DNA of 14,968 nucleotides from Oscillospiraceae bacterium (GTDB taxonomy: Bacteria > Bacillota > Clostridia > Oscillospirales > Oscillospiraceae), in assembly GCA_017458885.1 (NCBI GenBank), contig JAFSZQ010000082.1:1-14968 (forward strand), read 5' to 3'. The notes beneath the pieces are model-generated. The model did not search any database. It was given only the letters and a program-made list of their open reading frames with translations, and was not told the origin of the DNA. Position numbers and translations under genes: made by a program. Below are positions 6,968-12,573 of the stretch, piece after piece; positions within the stretch are counted from its first letter, which is position 1; each line of letters begins with the position of its first letter.

Positions 6968-8407
6968 TCAAAAGTGATAGTAGATGAACGGGTTGTACGC
7001 GCTCTTGGCGCACACGGCGACGCACACCGCCAGCAGCGAGAGCATCGCCGCGGAGCGCGCGAGGTCGTAGCAGACGACCGCGCCGCGGCAGCGGCTCAGC
7101 CTGCCCGTCTCGAACAGGTCGCGCAGCCACGGCAGCACGGGCAGGCTGAACACCGCGCAGGCGAGCAGCACCCACTTGCCGTTTGCGACGTAGTACGGGA
7201 ACACGTTGTCCGTCCAGCCCGACGCGCCGACGCCGAATAGATTGGCGATGTAGCGCGCCGTGTGCGGGAGGCTCTCGGCACGGAAGATGACCATGCCCAC
7301 GGCGGTCAGCGCGAGCGCATAGACGTGGCGCAGCGGTCGCGCCGCGCCCGTGAGCTGGTTCGGGAAGCCGGTGAATTTTTCAAACACCAGCAGCACGAAG
7401 TAGTAGAGCCCCCAGAGCCAGAACGTCCAGTTCGCGCCGTGCCAGATGCCCGTCAGCAGCCACACGACGAACAGGTTCCACACCCAGCGCGGCTTCGACA
7501 CGCGGCTGCCGCCGAGCGGGATGTAGACGTAGTCGCGGAACCACTTGGACAGCGAAATGTGCTGCCGCCGCCAAAAGTCGGTGATGCTGTCGCAGGTGAA
7601 CGAGTAGTTGAAGTTCTCCTCAAAGTGGAAGCCGAACATCAGCCCCATGCCGATCGCCATGTCGCTGTAGCCGGAGAAGTCGAAGTACACCTGAAAGCTG
7701 TACGCCACCGCGCCGAGCCACGCCGTCGTGACCGCGAGCTCCGTGCCGACGAGGGCGAAGATGTTGTCCGCGATCAGCGCGACGTAGTTCGCGAGCAGCA
7801 CCTTTTTCGCCAGCCCGCACACCGTCCGCGTCACGCCGCGCGAGAAGTCGGGCAGGTTCTCGCGGCGGCGCTCGATCTCGTCCGCCACCGTGCCGTAGCG
7901 CACGATCGGCCCCGCGATGAGCTGCGGGAACATCGAGATATAGAGCGCGAGGCGGAAGATGCTCCGCTGCGCCTCCGCCTTGCGGTAGTAGACGTCGAAG
8001 ACGTAGGACATGATCTGGAAGGTGAAAAACGAGATGCCGACGGGCAGCTCGATGTGCAGACTGGGAAAATTCGCGCTCCCGAGCAGCAGCCCAATGTTCT
8101 CGAACGTAAAGGCGAGGTACTTGAACGTGAACATCAGCACGAGGTCGAACGCGATCGCCGCCGTGAGCCACGCCTTGCGCGCCCGCTTCTCCTCATGCGC
8201 CGCGATGCGCAGCCCGCAGACGTAGTTCCACAGGATCGAGAACAGCATCAGCCCCACGAACACCGGCTCGCCCCAGGCGTAGAACACGAGGCTGACCGCG
8301 AGCAGCACCGCGTTGCGGTATCCGCGGGAGCGGCAGAGCGGGTTATAATACAGCAGCAGGGACAGCGGCAGGAACAGAAATAAGAACACCGTTGACGCAA
8401 AAACCAT
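6968..8407 (-). CDS. MBOAT family O-acyltransferase (AlgI/DltB/PatA-like)
   Basis: A 479-residue multi-pass membrane protein, the length usual for AlgI-type MBOAT enzymes, which bring acyl groups across the membrane for polymer O-acylation. Visible marks are VFYAWGEPVF (41-50), KYLAFTFENI (96-105), LPVGISFFTFQIMSYVFDVY (121-140), FPQLIAGPIVRY (160-171), YFDFSGYSDMAIGMGLMFG (241-259), FWRRQHISLSKWFRDYVYIP (278-297) and LTGIWHGANWTF (318-329). H323 in IWHG is the invariant MBOAT histidine. The start at 8407 has GGAGG about 7 bases upstream; an upstream in-frame ATG at 8455 lies before the promoter's transcription start and is rejected. It pairs with the DHHW gene downstream. Confidence 0.96.
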   Translation of the reverse strand: MVFASTVFLFLFLPLSLLLYYNPLCRSRGYRNAVLLAVSLVFYAWGEPVFVGLMLFSILWNYVCGLRIAAHEEKRARKAWLTAAIAFDLVLMFTFKYLAFTFENIGLLLGSANFPSLHIELPVGISFFTFQIMSYVFDVYYRKAEAQRSIFRLALYISMFPQLIAGPIVRYGTVADEIERRRENLPDFSRGVTRTVCGLAKKVLLANYVALIADNIFALVGTELAVTTAWLGAVAYSFQVYFDFSGYSDMAIGMGLMFGFHFEENFNYSFTCDSITDFWRRQHISLSKWFRDYVYIPLGGSRVSKPRWVWNLFVVWLLTGIWHGANWTFWLWGLYYFVLLVFEKFTGFPNQLTGAARPLRHVYALALTAVGMVIFRAESLPHTARYIANLFGVGASGWTDNVFPYYVANGKWVLLACAVFSLPVLPWLRDLFETGRLSRCRGAVVCYDLARSAAMLSLLAVCVAVCAKSAYNPFIYYHF

Positions 8408-8445
8408 CGCGCGCCTCCGAAAACGTGGAATGTCGATTTGGGAAC

Positions 8446-8474
8446 AGTATAGCACAGCTTTTGCGCGGTTTCAA
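8446..8474 (-). promoter_or_regulatory. Promoter of the MBOAT/DHHW operon
   Basis: On the minus strand a -35 TTGAAA (8469-8474) is followed by a 17-base spacer and a -10 TATACT (8446-8451) with the extended TG one base before it. Transcription should start near 8439, leaving a leader of about 32 bases with the GGAGG site. Confidence 0.82.
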
Positions 8475-8484
8475 CGCAAAAAGC
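8457..8484. repeat. Inverted repeat between the divergent promoters
   Basis: Arms GCTTTTGCG (8457-8465) and CGCAAAAAGC (8475-8484), matching except for one extra A, flank the -35 box of the minus-strand MBOAT promoter and end just before the -35 box of a plus-strand promoter (8487). The position is that of an operator able to control both, but no regulator is known. Confidence 0.45.
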
Positions 8485-8486
8485 GC

Positions 8487-8514
8487 TTGACAAAGCAAGC
8501 GGGGAGGGTATAAT
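8487..8514 (+). promoter_or_regulatory. Perfect-consensus sigma-A promoter pointing into the intergenic island
   Basis: TTGACA (8487-8492), a 16-base spacer and TATAAT (8509-8514), both boxes matching consensus exactly. Start expected near 8521. No gene begins soon after; the first element downstream is a terminator at 8579-8608, so it should make a short RNA of roughly 90 bases, or a long mgtE leader if read-through occurs. Confidence 0.8.
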
Positions 8515-8520
8515 AAAAGA

Positions 8521-8612
8521 CAGAGGGGCAGACCGCGACAACGGCAAGGCCCTACAGGTAAGTTAGATTTTCAGAAAGAAAACCGTCACCGTGCAGGGTG
8601 GCGGTTTTCCCT
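8521..8612 (+). ncRNA. Candidate small RNA or attenuated leader, about 90 bases
   Basis: This stretch lies between a perfect-consensus promoter and an intrinsic terminator and holds no sensible reading frame. Its 5' part can fold: AGGG (8524-8527) pairs with CCCT (8550-8553) and encloses a CCG/CGG hairpin (8533-8544) with a six-base loop; an A/U-rich linker follows, then the terminator. I do not recognise it as any known riboswitch or sRNA (no M-box, SRP, 6S or tmRNA core). It could be a stand-alone small RNA, or a regulatory leader whose terminator controls read-through to mgtE 280 bases further on. The 5' end is estimated from the promoter. Confidence 0.45.
8579..8608. terminator. Two-sided intrinsic terminator in the intergenic island
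   Basis: Arms 8579-8590 and 8597-8608 (AAAACCGTCACC with GGTGGCGGTTTT, one T-G wobble) enclose a six-base loop. The right side reads TTTTCCCTTTT on the plus strand and the left side reads TTTTCTTTC on the minus strand, so it can stop transcription from both sides. It lies between two opposing promoter signals and far from any protein gene end. Confidence 0.78.
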
Positions 8613-8674
8613 TTTGAGTCTCAACGAAAGAACATATCCTTTGATATGTAACGTGAGATACAAAAAGTACATAG

Positions 8675-8750
8675 CTCCACCCCCTTTCGGAGGTCGTGAG
8701 CCTCGCCGCCGCCGTGTTCAGTTTGCCCCTCTGCCCCCTTGCGGGTGGTC
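8675..8750. repeat. Imperfect direct repeat pair (8675-8695 and 8729-8750)
   Basis: Two copies of a CTC-N2-CCCCCTT-N-CGG...GGTC unit start 54 bases apart. Thirteen of the first sixteen bases match, followed by GGTC after a one-base shift. On the minus strand each copy forms the tip of one GNRA hairpin, so the repeat probably reflects a duplicated RNA hairpin rather than a mobile element. Both explanations remain open. Confidence 0.55.
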
Positions 8751-8769
8751 TCGGAAAGAGGTTGCGCTT

Positions 8770-8798
8770 ATTCTACAACGTCCGCGCGGGGAAGTCAA
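8770..8798 (-). promoter_or_regulatory. Minus-strand promoter inside the intergenic island
   Basis: On the minus strand TTGACT (8793-8798), a 17-base spacer and TAGAAT (8770-8775) each match the sigma-A consensus at five of six positions. It points away from mgtE, toward the hairpin-rich stretch and the terminator at 8579-8608. No protein gene lies between it and that terminator. Confidence 0.6.
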
Positions 8799-8829
8799 CG
8801 CCAAGACGTGCGAAAGCGCCCACAAATGC

Positions 8830-8858
8830 TTGACACGGCGCGCAAAAACGCATAAACT
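8830..8858 (+). promoter_or_regulatory. Promoter of mgtE
   Basis: TTGACA (8830-8835), a 17-base spacer and TAAACT (8853-8858; four of six matches) precede the MgtE start by about 32 bases. The resulting leader is only about 25 bases, too short for a Mg2+ riboswitch such as the M-box. Confidence 0.72.
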
Positions 8859-8890
8859 ATAAGCCCAAAACGCGGAAAGGAGGAGCCGGT

Positions 8891-10273
8891 ATGGTGGATT
8901 TTGAGGAGCATCGCGAGGAATTGCTCGCGTGCATCCGCGACCTGCTCGCGCGCAAGCAGTACGCCGCCCTGCGCGACCAGCTCGCGCAGCTCGAACCCGC
9001 GGACATCGCCGCGCTGTTCGAGGATCTCGACGAGCGGCAGCTCCCGCTGCTGTTCCGGCTGCTTCCCAAGGAGCCGGCGGCGGAGGTGTTTGTCGAGCTC
9101 GACCCCGAGGCGCAGGAGCTGCTGATTCGCGGCTTTTCCAACACGGAGCTCAAGGAAGTCCTCGACGAGCTGTACGTCGACGACGCCGCCGACCTCGTCG
9201 AGGAGATGCCCGCCAACGTCGTCAAGCGCATTTTGCGCCACGCCGACGACGAGACGAGAGAGAGCATCAACCAGATACTCAGGTACCCCGAGGACTCCGC
9301 CGGCTCGCTGATGACGACGGAGGTCATCGACCTCAAGCGCACGATGACCGTCGCGGACGCGTTCAAGCGCATCCGCCGCACGGCGGCGGACATGGAGATC
9401 ATCTCCGTCGGCTACGTCACCGACGAGGGCCGCCACCTGCTCGGCGTCGTCACCATCCGAGACCTGCTGCTCGCCGAGGAGGACGACGTCGTCGGCGAGC
9501 TCATGGACCCCAACGTCATCTCCGTGGGCACGCTCGACGACAAGGAGGAGGTCGCGCAGGCGTTCAGCCGCTACGACTTCTTCGTGCTTCCCGTCGTGGA
9601 TGCCGAGGGGCGGCTCGTCGGCATCGTCACGTTCGACGACGCCATCGACGTCATGGAAGAGGAGGCGACGGAGGATATCGAGAAGATGGCGGCGATGCTG
9701 CCCTCCGACAAGCCCTACCTCAAGACCGGCGTGTGGGAGACGTGGAAGGCGCGCATCCCATGGCTGCTGCTGCTGATGGTATCGGCGACGTTCACGGGCC
9801 AGATCATCGCGGGCTTTGAGAGCGCGCTTGCCGCCGTCACGATCCTGACGGCGTATATCCCGATGCTGATGGACACCGGCGGCAACTGCGGCGGGCAGGC
9901 GAGCGTCACGGTCATCCGCGGCATCTCGCTCGACGAGATTGAGTTTGCCGACCTGCCGAAGGTCATCTGGAAGGAGATCCGCGTCGGTGTGATCTGCGGC
10001 GCGACGCTCGCCGCGGCGAACTTCGTCAAGATCATGCTCGTCGACCGGCTCATGTTCCACAATCCGATCACGATCACCGTCGCGGCGGTCATCTGCCTGA
10101 CGATGCTGCTGACCGTCGTGTGCGCGAAGATCATCGGCTGCGTGCTGCCGCTGCTGGCGAAGAAGCTCGGCTTCGACCCCGCGGTCATGTCCTCGCCGTT
10201 CATCACGACGCTGGTGGACGCGGTCTCGCTGCTCATCTACTTCAACTTCGCGCGAACGCTGCTGCATATCTAG
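8891..10273 (+). CDS. mgtE: MgtE magnesium channel/transporter
   Basis: A 460-residue Mg2+ transporter of the MgtE (SLC41-like) family. Order of domains: MgtE_N superhelical domain (about 1-130, with repeated acidic helices), a CBS pair (about 139-258) beginning after EDSAGSLMTTE (134-144) and containing IISVGYVTDEGRHLLGVV and FFVLPVVDAEGRLVGIVTF, a plug helix region, then a C-terminal membrane domain of about five helices from residue 290. The pore signature PMLMDTGGNCGGQAS is at 324-338 and the pore aspartate (Asp432 in the Thermus protein) corresponds to D443 in TTLVDAVSL. Cytosolic domains close the pore when Mg2+ is high. The start has an AAGGAGGAG site and its own promoter. Its stop codon is part of the ribosome site of the next gene. 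Confidence 0.97.
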   Translation: MVDFEEHREELLACIRDLLARKQYAALRDQLAQLEPADIAALFEDLDERQLPLLFRLLPKEPAAEVFVELDPEAQELLIRGFSNTELKEVLDELYVDDAADLVEEMPANVVKRILRHADDETRESINQILRYPEDSAGSLMTTEVIDLKRTMTVADAFKRIRRTAADMEIISVGYVTDEGRHLLGVVTIRDLLLAEEDDVVGELMDPNVISVGTLDDKEEVAQAFSRYDFFVLPVVDAEGRLVGIVTFDDAIDVMEEEATEDIEKMAAMLPSDKPYLKTGVWETWKARIPWLLLLMVSATFTGQIIAGFESALAAVTILTAYIPMLMDTGGNCGGQASVTVIRGISLDEIEFADLPKVIWKEIRVGVICGATLAAANFVKIMLVDRLMFHNPITITVAAVICLTMLLTVVCAKIIGCVLPLLAKKLGFDPAVMSSPFITTLVDAVSLLIYFNFARTLLHI

Positions 10274-10282
10274 GAGAGTTTT

Positions 10283-11512
10283 ATGGAAGCAAAGCTGCAA
10301 GAGTACGCAAGATTGCTCGTCGCCGTCGGCTGCAACGTGCAGCGGGGGCAGACGCTGGTGCTCGCCGCGCCGGTGGAGTGCGCGCATTTCGCGCGCCTGT
10401 GCGCCTCCGCCGCCTACGACCTGGGCGCGCGCGAGGTCGTGACGTCGTGGGGCGACGACTTCCTCGCCCGCGAGCGGTACCTGCGCGCCGACGGCGCCGT
10501 GTTCGACGAGGTGCCCGAGTGGCGCAGGCGCTTTTACAACGACTACGCGACGCAGGGCGCGGCGTACCTCGCCATCTCGGCGACCGACCCCGAGACCTTC
10601 CGCGGCGTCGAGCCCGACCGCATTGTGCGCGCCCAGCAGGCGGGCGGCACGGCGCTCGAGCCGTTCTACCACGCGCAGATGAACAACGAGATGCCGTGGT
10701 GCATCGGTTCCGTCCCCATCCCGAGCTGGGCGAAAAAGGTGTTCCCCGGCGTGCCGGAGGACGAGGCGATGCGGCGGCTCTGGGACGCCATCTTTGCCAC
10801 CGTCCGCGTCACGGGCGACGGCGCGGCGGTGGAGCGGTGGCGCGAACACCTCGACACGCTGGAGGCGCGGCGGAGCAAGCTCAACGAGCTGCGCTTCAAG
10901 CGCCTGCATTACACGAACGCCCTCGGCACCGACCTCACGGTCGAGCTGCCCGAGGGGCACCTCTGGTCGAGCGGGCGGAGCGTCACGCCGAAGGGGCAGG
11001 CGTTCGTCGCGAATATGCCGACCGAGGAGGTCTTCACCGCGCCGCACCGCCTCGGCGTGAACGGCATCGTGTACGCGGCGCTCCCGCTCGTGGAGAGCGG
11101 CAACGTCATCGACGGCTTCCGTTTCGTCGTCAAGGACGGCAGGATCGTCGAGTCCCGCGCCGAAAAGGGCGGGGAGTTCCTCAAAGCCGCCTACACGGTG
11201 GACGAGGGCGCGTCGTACTTCGGCGAGGTCGCGCTCGTGCCCTACGACTCGCCCATCTCGAACCAGGGCATTTTGTACTACAACACGCTCTTTGACGAGA
11301 ACGCGCGCTGCCACCTCGCCTTCGGCGAGGCGTACCCCGAGTGCCTCGAGGGCGGCGTCGCGATGACGCGCGAGGAGCTGAAGGAGCGCGGGCTGAACTG
11401 GTCGATCCAGCACGTCGATTTCATGATCGGCACGCGCGACCTCTCCATCGTCGGCACGACCCGCGACGGGCGGGAGATCCCCGTGTTCGTGAACGGGAAC
11501 TTCGCGATATGA
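10283..11512 (+). CDS. M29 family metallo-aminopeptidase (AmpS/PepS-like)
   Basis: A 409-residue cytosolic aminopeptidase of family M29 (thermophilic aminopeptidase, AmpS, PepS), which removes N-terminal residues using two metal ions. The length is usual. Likely metal and catalytic residues are visible in NMPTEEVFTAP (E248/E249), YFGEVALV (E315), ARCHLAFGEAY (H344, Y351) and SIQHVDFMIGT (H377, D379), in the expected order for the family. It starts 9 bases after the mgtE stop; the TAGGAG that ends mgtE supplies its ribosome site, so the two genes are probably co-transcribed. No functional reason for the pairing is obvious from the sequence. Confidence 0.93.
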   Translation: MEAKLQEYARLLVAVGCNVQRGQTLVLAAPVECAHFARLCASAAYDLGAREVVTSWGDDFLARERYLRADGAVFDEVPEWRRRFYNDYATQGAAYLAISATDPETFRGVEPDRIVRAQQAGGTALEPFYHAQMNNEMPWCIGSVPIPSWAKKVFPGVPEDEAMRRLWDAIFATVRVTGDGAAVERWREHLDTLEARRSKLNELRFKRLHYTNALGTDLTVELPEGHLWSSGRSVTPKGQAFVANMPTEEVFTAPHRLGVNGIVYAALPLVESGNVIDGFRFVVKDGRIVESRAEKGGEFLKAAYTVDEGASYFGEVALVPYDSPISNQGILYYNTLFDENARCHLAFGEAYPECLEGGVAMTREELKERGLNWSIQHVDFMIGTRDLSIVGTTRDGREIPVFVNGNFAI

Positions 11513-11514
11513 GC

Positions 11515-11548
11515 AAAAAAAGAAGCGCCGCGAGGCGCTTCTTTTTTT
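11515..11548. terminator. Two-sided terminator between aminopeptidase and azlD
   Basis: The stem GAAGCGCC (11522-11529) pairs with GGCGCTTC (11534-11541) around GCGA. Seven A precede it and seven T follow it, so it ends both the plus-strand aminopeptidase transcript and the minus-strand azlCD transcript. It lies two bases beyond both stop codons. Confidence 0.92.
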
Positions 11549-11549
11549 G

Positions 11550-11876
11550 CTAAAACACGACTTGCACCAGCAGCATATAGACCACGGTGCCCGACAGGAT
11601 GCTCAACAGCGAGTTGCGCTTCCACGCCTGCAAGCCCACCACGCACAGCGCGGCGAGCGCCTCCGGCGCGCCGTGGGGCGCGGCGGCGACGGCGGTGTCC
11701 TTGAGGCAGTAGACCACCAGCATCCCGATGATCGCCGCGGGCAGCACCTCGCCGAGGTAGGCGACGTAGGGCGGGATGGGCTTGCCCGCGCAGAAGATGA
11801 GGAACGGCAAAAACCGCAGCAGCATCGTGACCGCCGCCATGACCGCGACCAGCGCCGCCGAATGTCCGAGGTTCAT
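11550..11876 (-). CDS. azlD: AzlD, small subunit of the branched-chain amino acid exporter
   Basis: A 108-residue membrane protein with about three to four hydrophobic segments. The family mark RFLPFLIF followed by GKPIPPYVAYLGEVLPAAII is clear (residues about 23-52). With AzlC it forms an exporter linked to branched-chain amino acids and to 4-azaleucine resistance in Bacillus subtilis. The ATG at 11876 overlaps the AzlC stop as ATGA, with AAGGGGG upstream; a longer in-frame extension reads AzlC out of frame and is rejected. The terminator follows directly. Confidence 0.93.
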   Translation of the reverse strand: MNLGHSAALVAVMAAVTMLLRFLPFLIFCAGKPIPPYVAYLGEVLPAAIIGMLVVYCLKDTAVAAAPHGAPEALAALCVVGLQAWKRNSLLSILSGTVVYMLLVQVVF

Positions 11877-12568
11877 TCCGCCGCCCCCTTCCGCCTGCCG
11901 CGCAGCAGCGTCAGCACCAGCGTGATGAGCAGCATCGCGGGGATGAGGAAGCTCCGCGCGCCGAAGAGCAGCAGGCACGCGAGCGTGCCGAGCAGCCCCG
12001 TCAGCGCGGGAACGTGGTCGCGCGTCTTCAGCCACTGCTCGGTGAACGACGCGAGGAACAGCGCGGTCATCGAGAACTCGATGCCCTGCGTCGGGAACGG
12101 GAGCACGCTGCCGAGCAGGCTGCCCAGCACGCTGCCCGTCACCCAGTAGACGTGATCGAACGCCGAGACCAGCAGGCGGTAGCGGTCGGGATCGACGCCC
12201 TCGGGCGCCGCGCCGTCGGAGAGGATGGAGTAGGTCTCGTCCGTCAGCGCGAAGACGAGGTAGGGCTTGTACCTCGCGTTCTGATACCGTCCGATCATCG
12301 AGATGCTGTAAAAGAGATGCCGCGCGTTGACCGTCACGGTCGTCAGCGCCGCCGTGAGCAGCGACGCGCCGCCGGAGAGCAGGCTCACGCCGACGAACTG
12401 CATCGAGCCGGCGTAGATCAGCAGGCTCATCGCCAGCGCCCAGAGGACGCCGTAGCCCGCGCCGCGCAGCAGGATGCCGAAGCCGATCCCCAGCACGACG
12501 TAGCCCGCCATCACGGGAACGGAGCGCAGAAACGCCGCGCGCAGGACGCTTGTCTTTCGCTCGCTCAT
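11873..12568 (-). CDS. azlC: AzlC, large subunit of the branched-chain amino acid exporter
   Basis: A 231-residue membrane protein of the AzlC family. The conserved block YAGSMQFVGVSLLSGGAS (52-69) and TVNARHLFYSISMIGRYQ (79-96) are the family marks, followed by LTDETYSIL (108-116) and about six hydrophobic segments in total. It exports branched-chain amino acids together with AzlD. I place the start at 12568 because a GGTGA lies 5 bases upstream; an ATG at 12580, overlapping the stop of the transglutaminase gene, would add four residues and cannot be excluded. Either way it is tightly coupled to the upstream gene. Confidence 0.93.
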   Translation of the reverse strand: MSERKTSVLRAAFLRSVPVMAGYVVLGIGFGILLRGAGYGVLWALAMSLLIYAGSMQFVGVSLLSGGASLLTAALTTVTVNARHLFYSISMIGRYQNARYKPYLVFALTDETYSILSDGAAPEGVDPDRYRLLVSAFDHVYWVTGSVLGSLLGSVLPFPTQGIEFSMTALFLASFTEQWLKTRDHVPALTGLLGTLACLLLFGARSFLIPAMLLITLVLTLLRGRRKGAAE

Positions 12569-12573
12569 GTTCG

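Larger units (their letters stand above)
8575..8763 (-). ncRNA. Candidate structured RNA with two GNRA hairpins, about 190 bases
   Basis: A promoter-like signal at 8770-8798 would start a minus-strand RNA near 8763 that ends at the two-sided terminator. Three hairpins fit the minus strand. The first has CCUCU/AGAGG (8757-8761 with 8728-8732) and a CCC-GCAA-GGG tip (loop 8739-8742). The second has ACCUCC-GAAA-GGGGGU (8679-8694) with an outer GCUC/GAGC stem (8698-8701 with 8674-8677). The third pairs 8632-8638 with 8643-8649, closed by UCUCA/UGAGA (8654-8658 with 8619-8623). The GNRA loops (GCAA, GAAA) exist only on this strand, which supports the direction. No known family was recognised; 6S RNA has a similar length but is a single long rod. 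Confidence 0.45.

Noticed and set aside
5632-8407. Alginate biosynthesis operon
   Set aside because: MBOAT and DHHW resemble AlgI and AlgX/AlgJ, but no alginate polymerase, epimerase or export gene is present and the host looks Gram-positive.
8575-8763. 6S RNA or SRP RNA
   Set aside because: The length is near that of 6S RNA, but the predicted shape is several separate hairpins rather than a long rod with a central bubble, and the conserved SRP core (GGAAGG/AGCA type) is absent.
8614-8862. 82-residue plus-strand open frame in the intergenic island
   Set aside because: Starts with TTG and no ribosome site, crosses a hairpin-rich stretch and the mgtE promoter, and has low-complexity Pro/Arg content. 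Structured RNA explains the region better.
8521-8890. M-box (ykoK) Mg2+ riboswitch before mgtE
   Set aside because: Sought because of mgtE, but the conserved M-box core sequences were not seen on the plus strand.
8795-11413. 872-residue open frame on the minus strand
   Set aside because: It lies opposite mgtE and the aminopeptidase, both of which are clear family members. Its translation is rich in Arg, Val, Asp and His with no domain, typical of antisense frames in GC-rich DNA.
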